Source: Paracyclopina nana (taxonomy: Eukaryota; Arthropoda; Copepoda; Cyclopoida; Cyclopettidae). From it: a stretch of 64,000 nucleotides of DNA. Shown here piece after piece: positions 48,201 through 58,429 of this stretch. The DNA lies in NCBI GenBank assembly GCA_019096065.1, contig JAGUCH010000001.1, forward strand, positions 13,516,001-13,580,000. The letters run 5' to 3'. A model generated the notes under the pieces. That model made no database searches, had not been told where the DNA came from, and saw only the letters and a list, made by a program, of their open reading frames with translations. Both the position numbers and the translations under genes were made by a program. Position 1 is the stretch's first letter. Every line of letters begins with the position of its first letter.

Positions 48201-48705
48201 CTGAAAGCCTTTGGTCCAGATGAAGCAATGGGGGAAAAGGGTTCATGGCTAGACTTGCCTGCTTTCATTGTATTTTGGACAACATATTCTTGTCTTATTC
48301 AATGCAATGACAAAATTGTAGTTTGAAGGCTCTGACGTGCTCTCAATCTTAATTAGAGTGGGTAACGTCGAAAACCAGGTGCATTAGTTGGGCAATAAGC
48401 CTCTTTATGTATCCCAAGGGACCAACATTTTGTCACAATGTGCCACTGCTGGTCTCTAAATGTTGTCCACATGCTACAGCTGGTACACAACACACACACC
48501 ACCAAAGTTTCTGGATACATATGGCATGTTTTTGTATTTTAACATCCACATCAATCATAGAGGGGTATGTTTCTTTTGACACTTCTGACATAGTACAAGT
48601 CGTATCACAAGCCAATTTTGACATGATTAAGAATGCATAAACATGGCCTTTACAATTCGATCAATCTTTGGTTCACAGGTCACTATGGGCTCTTCGGTTG
48701 AATAA
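36210..48705. other. 12.5-kb intergenic region without a supported gene
   Basis: AT-rich sequence between the divergent cuticle promoter and the 3' end of TMTC2. Open stretches such as 43947-44348 and 40299-40598 lack motifs, codon bias and splice context. It contains the TIR element at 46144-46297 and CTCF-like motifs near 45111-45125 and 45611-45625. I recognise no RNA gene. Lineage-specific short exons cannot be excluded by eye. Confidence 0.6.
46144..46297 (+). mobile_element. ~154-bp TIR element, copy B
   Basis: The same element as copy A, in the same orientation and differing at only a handful of bases. ATA flanks both ends (46141-46143 and 46298-46300). It is in the intergenic region between the cuticle gene and TMTC2. 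Confidence 0.8.
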
Positions 48706-51700
48706 TTAATTCTCTGTCAACATTGTGGCATGCCTGATTGGCATACCTTTGGCAGACATTGCACGGTGGAGACGTTGGATATTGATTGTAGTGGTTTGAT
48801 CACCGGGTCGTAACCACAAAGCTTTCAAGTAATGGTCTTCTGCCTCAGAAAGTTTCCCGACCAAGTGCAACATGGCACCCAAATTCATATGCGATGAAGG
48901 GTCCTGCAACAAATGATTGTATTATTTCGTTGGCAACACAAAATGAAGGAGGGCTTGTAGAGCAAAAACTATTTCAAAGACTCCCCTTGCCAGGACCATA
49001 TTTGCTAAATAAAGTTTGATCAAATCCTGCAAAATTTGCACCTTGGCAAAGTTTTCGCTTAGAGGGGTGAAAAAACAACGCATCATGATGGTTCTGATTT
49101 AGGGGAAACATTTTTACCTGGGGTCTGATGTCAACAGCTTTACGGTAAAAGATCTCAGCTTCGTGGTTCTTGCCAGCTTGCCGGTAGGCCACTCCCGCAT
49201 TGAAAACACTTTCGAAATCGTCTGGCTTGAGTTGTGCAGCTTTGGCAAATTCCTTGGCAGCCTCCAAGTTCCTCTCTGAATCCATCAAGAAAAGACCATA
49301 ATGCAAATGCACAGAGGGATCATTTGGGGCGATGTGGTTGGCCTTAGAGAACCATGATTCAGCCTCCGAATGTCGGGTTTTCTAGATAGTGGGTAAAAGT
49401 AAATGTATGAGGTGAAGAAAGTCAGAAGCAGCAGCCAGCTCTAATGTATTCTGAGCGTGTCAGAAAGGGCACACACATATTACAGTTTGCTCACAGCCAA
49501 GCTATATTACTGAATATTAGAAAGGCGGAAAGAGAGAGAGAGAGGGATTCCCCTTTATTGGATTGGATCACGCAATCACGTACACAGTTTCACCTAATGT
49601 ATGATACAGGAAGAATAGGACTACCTCCTAGCTGCCACAATCTAATAAAGGTATTTGTATTGCTGGGACCATCGCAAAGAAAAAGTCTCCCACTGAGGCT
49701 CAAGAACAATGCTGTAGTTGGATAACCAAGTTGTGCAGCATGCGAAAATGCGATTGGTACCAAATTGCTCTAATAAACACTGAAGGTCTCTAAATTGATC
49801 GATGGTAAACTGCCATGTCTTGAGCTAAAAGTCTGGTGCGATCTATAAATCATTTCAGCTTTAAAAGGGCAGCCATATTTTTTGTTCGCAGCGTTGAACT
49901 ATAAGCTTCAGGCGTATTGCAAACAGCCAGGCACGCAAACACGGCTATTAGTCAGTAAGGCACCACCTGCCAACGACGTTGGTAAAAGCAACCTTTAGCA
50001 AGCTATTGCTCTGATTTTTTTGGTTGACGAACAAGATCCAATATGAATGGCTGCAACATGCTTTCATAATTGTTTCATAAATCTTATAGACGAGGTGGTA
50101 AATCTAGATAAAATGCTTTCTAATTGTGCCGCGAAGCTCCACAGGCTCACTAATTGGCCAATATTCGTCAATAAGAGGCTCTTTAAGGAGTTTCGCAGTT
50201 AGCCTTACAGGAAAGACCCCATGATTAGTTGTGTCGAAGCATCTATAATGCGGCGAAGAACACGGAGAGAAAGCCCCTTGCTCAATCACTTTTTGCTTAC
50301 ATTTTTTGCGAGTAATTTTCCATAAGTGAGATAAGCAGGAACATGGTCTGGTTTGACTGCGAGTGCGGCCTGAAAGGAGAGTTCGGCTTCGGTGGTTCTG
50401 TTGAGGGCTTGCAAGGCTTCACCGAGAACATTGAGGATGCCTTGGGCCTGGTAATTCACTGCTTTGCCTCGATTCTCCGCCTTTCTCAGAAGAGTCACCG
50501 CCTCTGAGGCTCTTCCCAACTCCAACAAGAGTTTGCCAGCATTGAAAAGAGCCGTCACTTGCGTCGTTAAATGACTTTTAGGATCCTTGAGGCCATCGTC
50601 CTCGATGAGCTCGATCGCCTCCAGTATTTTCACAGCCTCTTCCCTGCTCCCAAGGGACGCATACGTTAAGCCCAAATTCAAATGAGCCACTGCAAGATAG
50701 ACATTACGAAATTGAAAACTTGCGCAGCTTTCTAAAATACATGTAGTTTGAGCTATAGGACGTGGACTTACAGACGAGCTTGGGACGAAAATGGATTGCG
50801 TTTTTGTACCACTGTATCGCCTCCCGCAAGCGATTCTGACGTTGGAGCAAAACTCCCCTGCAAATGTATTCAAAGTTATGCATTGAGATACACAAAAAAG
50901 TATATTTTCGCTTACAAATTGTAGTGCGTATCCGCCATGTTGTGTCGGTGGCCAAGGGCCTTTTTGAACACTAGTTCAGCCTCTGCCAGTCTTCCCTTTT
51001 GAGTCAAGACGTTGCCAAGGTTTCCCAGGGCTGGAAAAAACGGACATTTATCAACGTGTGTAAGGCTTCATGTTTATTATGCAAAATACAGGAGCATCAT
51101 CCCGTGCCGCCATGGTGGCAGTTGTGCCAAAAAAGGATATAAAGGGATTTGTTTGGAGCCTGTCCCCCTTTATCCCTATTCTTTCCTCCTACATACAGTC
51201 ATTAGAAGATGTATTGCGCATGTCCTCGTGGAAAATTCTAAATTCCCTACAACCGATTTTTTATGTTGTTCCAAAACAAAAAAGCGATTACAATCGTTCG
51301 TTAGCTAAGGAGCTGTCAACAAGGATATAAAAAGTCGCTAATGAATCCAATTTGTTGGGCAAATCCGCTGATAATCCAATGCTTCTATTGAGGTCAGATT
51401 ACTTTACCTTTGGCTGGATTGACTGGGATCCCCGATTTGTAGAGTCGCTCCTCATCTTTCCAATCTTGGTTTCTGGAGATCGTTTTGAGCCCGAAGCAGG
51501 CCAGAAGGGCGATGATAGCGCAGATGGAGGCCATTTTTCTTCGGCCTCTGCACATCTTGGCCATGCCATGGCCCACGACCAAGCAAAGGCCAATCGAAGG
51601 AATGTACAAAACCCTTTCAGCCACGACAAATCCCACATAAAATAGCAAATTGGTTGCGGGCAAAAATGACATCACCATCACTGCAACACCGCTGGCCAGC

Positions 51701-53657
51701 CATACTTTTTTGCTGCCTTTCACGATGCGAAGGCCAGTGAAAGCCAGACCCGCATAAAAGGCTGCTGAGATGACATTTCTTGGATCGGACCAGCTTGTGA
51801 TTAATGGAATGGCATCCATTGACCAATCAAAGCTCAATCTCGACGGGCAGACCATCAGCCAGAAATTAAAGGCCGGCAAAAAGGCCAGAGTGAGGAGTCG
51901 AGTCACGACTGATTCGTTGGCAGAGGCTGGATTGTCTGCTTTGGCAAATTTAGGGGGACTGAAGCCCATTAATTGGCCTCTTAGGGCCAAAAGTCCGACA
52001 GTTGCTATCACAAGGCTGATCAGTGTCCACGGTTGGCCTCTCCTAATTTTGGCCTTCATTAGGTCAAGCACAAAACAAACAGCGAGCACCGTGACGCCCT
52101 GCTCCTTGGAGAACATGGCACACGAAGCAAATAACACAGTGAGGCCGAAGTAGGGCTCGACCACCGCTGCACTGCACTGGTGGCCTTTTGCCTGGCCTTT
52201 GTTGTCAATTTTGGTTGTGGCGGCAAAATTGCCATTCTTGTCACATTCGTAATAAGATGGATGACTCTTCACCGAAATCGGCCTTTTTTGTTGCATCAGC
52301 CGCAAATGGCTTTCACGGATTCTCGTGTGCTTAATAAAGGCCAATAAGGCCAGCAAAAAGAACACTGCGGCCAAAATGTCAGCTCTTCCGACGACTCCAG
52401 CGACTGCTTCGGTGTGCACTGGATGCAGGGCAAAGATTAGGGATGAGAGGAGGACGCTGAGCCTTGATTGAGCCGGCAAAATGGCCTTTGCAAGGGCTGC
52501 GAATAAAAAGGTAGCAAATGAGTGCAAAACGACATTGGTTAGGTGGAAGTGAGAGGGATTCAGGCCACCAATAGCTGCGTTCAAGCGAAACGTGAGGCTG
52601 CATAGCGGCCTGTATGACTTGTGCGACCCTGAATGCGATAACGGTGTGCCCCAAAAGTCATTGGTGAGCAGGTTTGTCAGGGGGCTCGAGGCCAAAAGGT
52701 CGTCATTTTGTACGATGGCTCTCCTGTAAGTGAGAAAGGTCGTTAGCAAAGACTTGTAGTAAGCCGCTGAACTAATTGCACGTTCAATGTACAAAATGTA
52801 TATAAAGCTGGTTCCCAAGGCTCCAAAAAAGTTTCGTTTTACCATGCTGAGCTCAGTCTTTGATGAAAATCATTTTTCATCCCTTTGTTTTGCTAATGCT
52901 ACGAGTTGCTGTATCTTGCTGCGAAATGAGCTTCATCATTCTCATTCTCATCATTATAAACCTAGTCTCCCTTCTTCATTTTAGCAACAACTAATGGATT
53001 CAGATCCATTAAGATGATTTTCCATTAGCTGCCATGCCATGCCATGTTGTGAGCATATATACGAATATTTATGGTCATAATAAAGAAAGTCCATAGAAAA
53101 TGCTGCATTTCCCTCCTTAGGATCCCTGCAAGTACTATTCCATCTTTATGAATGTCACGATTGTGCATGCGAGATGAGCATCTGATGATGGTCATGAATA
53201 TTACATCATTAAGAGCGAAGAAAGCCAAAAGAAATTGGAGCTTATTATGCTACAATGGCTGTATCCATCGATCGCTTTGATGCTGAATTATGAGGTATAT
53301 AGAGCTAGCAGCATATCGACGAATCATCATAACATAAAGACTCAGGATCCGTGACGAGCTAGATTTGGCAATAGCACCAAAGAGCCTTGATGGAAGTTGC
53401 CCAAGGGGAGCCAAAAGCACTGCATTACAGAAATGTATTTTTTGCTTTTTCATCCACACAAATAATGTGCCATTTCCCTCACACTAAAAATCACTCAATA
53501 TTCAACCACATAAACTGTTCTACACTCGTCATTAATTTGATGCCTATCGTAGCCATGATTCATAAGCTTACGTGTCGTCGTAGACAAATTCAGCGTCTAT
53601 CGTGTTGTAGTACACTGCAAAGGCCACAAAGGCCGATCCGAGGCTAATGGGATCCAT
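48706..53657 (-). CDS. TMTC2: TMTC2: ER O-mannosyltransferase with TPR repeats, 7 exons
   Basis: The exons are 53657-53572, 52723-51408, 51030-50916, 50857-50772, 50689-50301, 49381-49118 and 48903-48706. The total is 2454 nt and 817 aa with consistent phases. Residues 1-29 contain the first helix and the lumenal acidic pair of the GT-C fold (EFVYDDTRAI). Residues 30-467 carry the multi-pass domain with NDFWGT, SHKSYRPL, LHPVHTEAVAGVVGRAD, KEQGVTVLAV, LSFDWSMDAIPL, FVVAERVLYIPSIG and GLKTISRNQDW. Residues ~468-800 are tetratricopeptide repeats (LGNLGNVLTQKGRLAEAELVF and MNLGAMLHLVGKLSEAEDHY). Motif order and wording fit TMTC2 rather than TMTC1, 3 or 4; human TMTC2 is 836 aa. TMTC proteins O-mannosylate cadherins and related proteins in the ER. 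An ~45-residue hydrophilic insert (residues ~190-240) is not in the vertebrate protein as I recall it. Confidence 0.93.
49529..49545. repeat. (GA)n microsatellite
   Basis: An AGAGAGAGAGAGAGG run inside the intron of TMTC2 between the exons ending at 49381 and starting at 50301. It is a simple repeat. Confidence 0.75.
53572..53657 (-). CDS. TMTC2: TMTC2 first coding exon
   Basis: The exon encodes MDPISLGSAFVAFAVYYNTI and DAEFVYDD plus two bases. Its donor is GTAAGC (53571-53566). The AC left at the donor joins the G at 52723 to make Thr, giving DDTRAI as in the vertebrate DDSRAI. A two-codon upstream ORF (ATG CAG TGA at 53667-53659) ends one base before the start codon. Confidence 0.85.
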
Positions 53658-53667
53658 TTCACTGCAT

Positions 53668-55985
53668 TTTTAACGTATGACGACAGTCCGTATTGCGCGT
53701 CACTTTGAGCACAACTAAAAACCATATAGAGGACGAGGAGCCTTCGTGATACAGCAAAGAAGCGCTTCGTCGTCCGCCAAAACCGTCGAAGCTGCTTTCA
53801 CTTTTACGTACGCGTCGGGACTAACGTGTTGAATGTGCTCGAACGAAAAAGAAAGCACGTAACGGCTGTATGCGCTGCGAGTGCCCGATAACATTATTTC
53901 TACATAACTGGCTCCATTTGTATTCAAATGCATTACCTTACGTAAGCAGAATACACAATAATGAAGCAGGTTATAAATGCAGGCCCACAACTGTAAAGGC
54001 CTAATTCAAAGTTTACTAGAGCATGATGAACGCGCATTGCGCAAATTGTGCTCCTTTGGCTGATTTTAGGCCAATTTGGCGAGCGTATCCACACTTTCTG
54101 GTCTCGGTATAAAATGCCATGCGCAGCCCTAACATACGCCCATACGGTTAGCGAAACGACAAACGGCCCAGCTTGAAAAATCATTTGTTCAGCTGTGCCA
54201 TGACAAGTAAAGTGGTTGTTACATGAACACTCGAGGCCAAGAATAAACAAAGGGTAGCGAACGCTTTTGCTGCATGAATAATTGATCCTTAATTGCCATT
54301 CCTGCAATTTGCTTCTCCCCTCCATTCGAGCCAAATTCCAACTTAATGCACACGTAGGCAGTTAATGGGTTTGTTCAAGTCTTTAAAATATTCATGACGA
54401 AATCCATGTCATGAAAAAGTCAAAGTACATTTGACCCTGTCATTGATTTTTTCTAGCCAAAATCGATAAAGTTTAATTTTACCGAATGTCCCCCTCTCCT
54501 TTCGAGGAGTGAGGTTGTTGAGTTTTAAGGGCTCTCTCATAAAATTCGTGTCAGCCCTTGATACTCTTGGATATGTGTGGTTTTGCGCATGGATGATTAT
54601 TGGAGGGAAACCTGAGTCCCAAGGGAAATATGGAAGCAACATACTAAGATATGGATAGCAGAAATACAGCCGCACATTGGGGCACTCAAGCCACTATACA
54701 CCCCATTTAAGAAAAAAAAACCATCTAACATAATGACAGAGTCAAGTTTTGACCTCTTCTTGTGAAAGCAAAATGAGCCAAAAATTAGTTTAAACGTACG
54801 TGCATGCAGGTTGTCACAAACTTATAAGCGTCACACAGTAGCTATACGCACAGGGTGGATCAAATGTAGAAAAACACCGCACTGTCTGATCGAAAAAAAC
54901 TGGAAAAGAACTTAGTGTGTTGTGGTAGCGACAGCAATCACCAAGAACGGAACTGCTATCTAAATCCCTTGGGGACTTAGGGAATTACAATGCGCAGCTA
55001 TTGTATTTTAGATACTATGAGAAAAAGAAAACACTACACTTTTCAGTATCACTGATCGATTTAATTAATTTCAATGAGACATTGAAGTTAAAATACTAGT
55101 TATTTTCGATTTTTTAGTTTCATCTTTTTTAAAGGATCACCGATTGCAAAAAGAGAGGTTTCGCGAAAAATTAAGGATTCTTGCTTCAATGCGTTGTGCA
55201 GCGAAAGCAACATGGCGGAGGCTCAAGATTTTGAGTAAAAGTAAGAGGTTTATAATTACTTACGTCACAAATTCCGCTATGAGATGGAGCCTCAGAGCTA
55301 TAAAAAGGTTGGCATTGACCAAAGCCGAACAGAGAGTGAAAAGTCCAATACATGTTAGTCACTGTTGATGTTTACACTTGCTCGCTAAGCCAACTGAGCC
55401 AACTTAGCGATATTGAAACTGGTCAGAGTTACCAGAAATATCCACCAAAGCACAGCCACATTCGAAAAAACAGCCATGATCGACTATTCTGGAAAGCGAA
55501 TTTTGCAATCGGAAAAAAGGTGGAAATGCTTAGATAGTTTACAAGTATCTATTCTCCGTATTCTCCTTGAGAGATAAGAATGACTGACAACTGAAAATGA
55601 GATTTCCTTTGATGTAAAATTGAGCAGCAGCCTCATTAATTCACCTAGCAAAGTTTATTTGTTCTGCAATTATAGAAAGTACCCAAACTAAATCAGGGCA
55701 GCTCAAACAACAAACTTTTCATTCCGCTATGCCCTGCAAATCAACTTGCTATCAAACTCCATTTCACTGAGCAAACATACCATGTCTAATTATGGCCCAA
55801 AAAACTTACAGTTACAAAGGTACACACACCATCTAATAACGCATAGAATTCTCTCGATCCCAGGTGATGGAGAGCTCAAATCCTCACAAAACAAAAGAGC
55901 ATGCTAGTTGAGTTTTACACGAGCTCTCTATCGTTCACATATAGCTCTCCTTGTTCAATAAGGTAATAAAAATCTACTTGCCAAG
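53668..55985. other. Intergenic region upstream of TMTC2 and of the seven-helix gene
   Basis: The first ~250 bp upstream of TMTC2 (53690-53940) are locally CpG-rich, as expected for its promoter or 5' UTR. Short minus-strand open stretches there (53715-53990, 53933-54334) match nothing I know and may be untranslated leader. The rest, to 55985, is AT-rich with no recognised feature. This gap separates two genes in head-to-head orientation. Confidence 0.55.
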
Positions 55986-56999
55986 ATGGAGAAGAGTGAG
56001 AGTTTCGAGCTCGCTTGGATTAATATAGCTTGCTTGAATTTGGCCCAAGTTTTAGCCATCCTTATGACTTCCACGGTGGCCATTTATATTGACAAAAAAC
56101 CTTGGGGCTCTAAGACAATGCAAGATGTGCTGTTCAAGGACTCGTTCATCATTAACTTGGCCAATAGTTCGTTGGGCTACATCAACTATCTTGCGATGGC
56201 AGGATTGGGCCCGATTGCATATCCGGACTCTGCGTTCGTAATTTTTAGAGCGGTTACCAGATTTAATGCGTTTCTCGTTCTATTTTTGTGGCTAATTACA
56301 CAAATCACAGTTTTAATCCCTCTCATGTCTCCGAAAAATGGTAAGCTGTTTGTTGATGAATTCGAAGAAGATGAGAGCAAGGCCTTGGTAAAATATCGAG
56401 CAGTAGCCTTCCTTTCATCTGGAATCTTAAGCTCTGCTCTGCTTTGGACTGGTCATATCAGTCCGCTTTATCAGGGGAAATCTTTGGCGTCCAATGCAAT
56501 CGAAGGAGTTCTCATCCTTGTACTCATTTTGCTAGCAATCGCTATTCGTGTTTTGCAATTGATCAATGTTTATATGCTAGCAGAGCCGAATGGGTCTTTG
56601 CTCACCATATTCGTAATCAGATTGCCAAATTGTTATGGAAATGGTACCCAAAGCGGTAAGGCGTTTACTTTTTAAACTTGTGTAGCTTTAGTCGATAATT
56701 TATATCCGCCATTTTTTCTAGCAGAAGGTGGGACAACTAAAAAAAAGTATAAAATTGCAAAACCTCTCCTGCTCCTTGTCACACTTTTGCCTACATTGTT
56801 TGTGGGGATTCTGTTCAGCAACCGCCATACTGAAGGAAAATTTCAGTTAGCTCAACTAGCTTGTCTTAACATTGTTGTTGCTGGATTTTGCACCCCTCTC
56901 GGAATTGTGATGGTGAAGCCCAAGATGGGAAAGTTTGCAGCCAAATATTGGAAATCCGCCATCTGTCCCCAAAATCAAATTGGAAATGAATTGATTTAG
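55986..56999 (+). CDS. Seven-helix membrane protein, GPCR-like, family unknown, 2 exons
   Basis: The exons are 55986-56655 and 56722-56999, joined in phase 1 (GTAAGG...TTCTAG), giving 315 aa. The ATG has a good context (CAAGATGG). Hydrophobic segments lie at about residues 9-35, 53-76, 82-116, 137-157, 170-197, 235-256 and 263-288. A short N-terminus, an acidic loop (FVDEFEEDESK, 122-132), a basic segment before helix six (TTKKKYKIAK) and a helix-8-like basic tail (KPKMGKFAAKYWK) are visible. This layout resembles a rhodopsin-like receptor, but there is no DRY motif, and CTPLGIV only loosely recalls NPxxY. I do not recognise the family. The acceptor is a NAGNAG site (TAGCAG), which would add or drop one residue. 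Confidence 0.7.
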
Positions 57000-58056
57000 A
57001 AAACGATTCTGTCGCAGCTCTATGCAAGATAAACAAAAAAATTGCCAAAAAATAGTGTGCCTCCTTTGACGAAACTCTCAAAACACTCCGACATTTAGTT
57101 TGAAAAAACTCATGAAAGTGGAAGCCGAACAAAGATGTCTTTCATTGCAACTTAGCACGAGAGGAATCTTTTACTCTAGCAAAGAGGAAAAAAGGATTGA
57201 AAAAAGATCTTAAATGCCCACAAGGTTTCGTGTTGATTTTCTGCAAATTCCCGCCTTGAAGTGAAGAAAGATGAAAAACGAGGCGATATGCATGCATGCA
57301 TCATTGTGAACTTTCAGGGTTTTTTGCATTAAAAATTAACTAATATGAAAGCATCAATTAGACTGTAGATTAGATTTGCATAAAAATTAGAAACTAGAAA
57401 AATAAGCACGATAAAAGAATAGAAATTCATCCTTTTTTAAAAAAAACCTCAATAAGTAACACAAATACAAATTCTCGACTTTAAGGCTTATTATCTTCCG
57501 CGTCTTTGATCGTAGCATGGTTGCGGTTGTTATCGCTTCTTATTTACTGACATCGCAACCTCGTCAGTAAATAAGAACCGATAACAACCGCAACCATGCT
57601 ACGATCAAAGACGCGGAAGATAATGAGCCTAAGTGTTCGCTTACTTACCTGATTTAACCGAATTCAGGCAGAAATTCGCAAGATATACTCACCTTGCTGT
57701 AGCATCTAGCGATGCAGCATTGAAGTAGGTAAGTGCGGCCAGTTTGACATAATCATTAAAATGGGCCAACTACTTTAGTAGCACACAACTGCAGCTCTCG
57801 AACATTAATTTGGAAGGTGCGAAAACGTCCTCAAACACTCAAAATTCCATTCGTCTCGCAGGCGAAGTCGCGCTCTGACAACGCTCAGCTCTGTAGGTAA
57901 AGCCTGTAGCTCTGCTGTTAAGCAGTACTACTGAGCCGTTGTTGAATCGCCCACGCTCGCGTACGAAGTTTTGGCGCTCGCTTTCATTTCGAGCGCAACT
58001 GCTGACACTTCCACCACAGTTTTTCGCGAGTTTTCGACAAGGCAACAACAACTCTG
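57000..58056 (+). other. Intergenic region and 5' leader of the STAR gene
   Basis: 57000-57480 is AT-rich with no recognised feature. The 145-bp palindromic MITE occupies 57485-57629. From about 57840 the sequence becomes CpG-richer and probably holds the promoter and 5' UTR of the gene starting at 58057. The last in-frame stop before that ATG is TGA at 58003. Confidence 0.5.
57485..57629 (-). mobile_element. 145-bp palindromic MITE, copy 2
   Basis: The same length as copy 1 and nearly identical to its reverse complement, with about four substitutions confined to one arm. The loop reads ATCGCAACCTC, the reverse complement of the loop in copy 1, so the element is inserted in the opposite direction. 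TAA flanks both ends (57482-57484 and 57630-57632). It lies upstream of the STAR-family gene. Confidence 0.85.
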
Positions 58057-58429
58057 ATGAACAGACTAGCGGCAATGACCGGTGCTGAGCTGTTGCACAT
58101 TGGCGGCGTGCCGGTCAGCGCTCCGGTCACGGCAGCAGCTGCCATTTTGGCCGTTGAGGCGCCATCTTGCGTTCTCATGACTTCGCCACCATCGACCGCC
58201 ACCTCGCCCACACCTGGGTCTGCACCTGCCAAGGCTGGTAAAAGTGCAACAGCGTCTGCGTCCGCAGCGCCATCTAGCGGTGGCGGTGGTGGCATGTGCG
58301 ACGAGAAAACTGTGGAGTATTTGCGCGATTTGATCGCTGAGAAGCAGACGATTGAAAATAACAACAATAACTCTGGCGAACAGGAGAGCAGCAGTGCCAA
58401 AAGCATCGTTTTAAGACTTCTGGATCAAG
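58057..58429 (+). CDS. STAR-family (QUA1/KH) RNA-binding protein, first coding exon only
   Basis: ATG at 58057 opens 124 codons plus one base, ending at the donor GTAAGC (58430). Residues 1-85 are Ala/Ser/Pro/Thr-rich low complexity ending in a Gly run. Residues ~86-124 read CDEKTVEYLRDLIAEKQTIE, a run of Asn and Ser, and then AKSIVLRLLDQ. This fits the QUA1 dimerisation helices of STAR proteins (compare YLPELMAEK in Sam68, TVEYLADLVKEK in GLD-1 and RLLDEE in Quaking). The KH and QUA2 domains must lie in exons beyond 64000. Such proteins control splicing and mRNA stability, in the nucleus or cytoplasm. Which subfamily (Sam68-like or Quaking/How-like) cannot be decided from this exon. Confidence 0.65.

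Noticed and set aside
51770..52153. 127-codon open stretch antisense to TMTC2
   Set aside because: It is the mirror of a strongly conserved coding exon, whose GC-biased third positions keep the opposite strand open.
53715..54334. Minus-strand open stretches upstream of TMTC2 as extra coding exons
   Set aside because: TMTC2 already has a complete N-terminus with the expected first helix and a start codon at 53657; these stretches match nothing and are better explained as leader or promoter.
57984..58406. 140-codon minus-strand open stretch
   Set aside because: It is the antisense shadow of the low-complexity STAR exon; the plus frame carries the QUA1 signature and a good donor.
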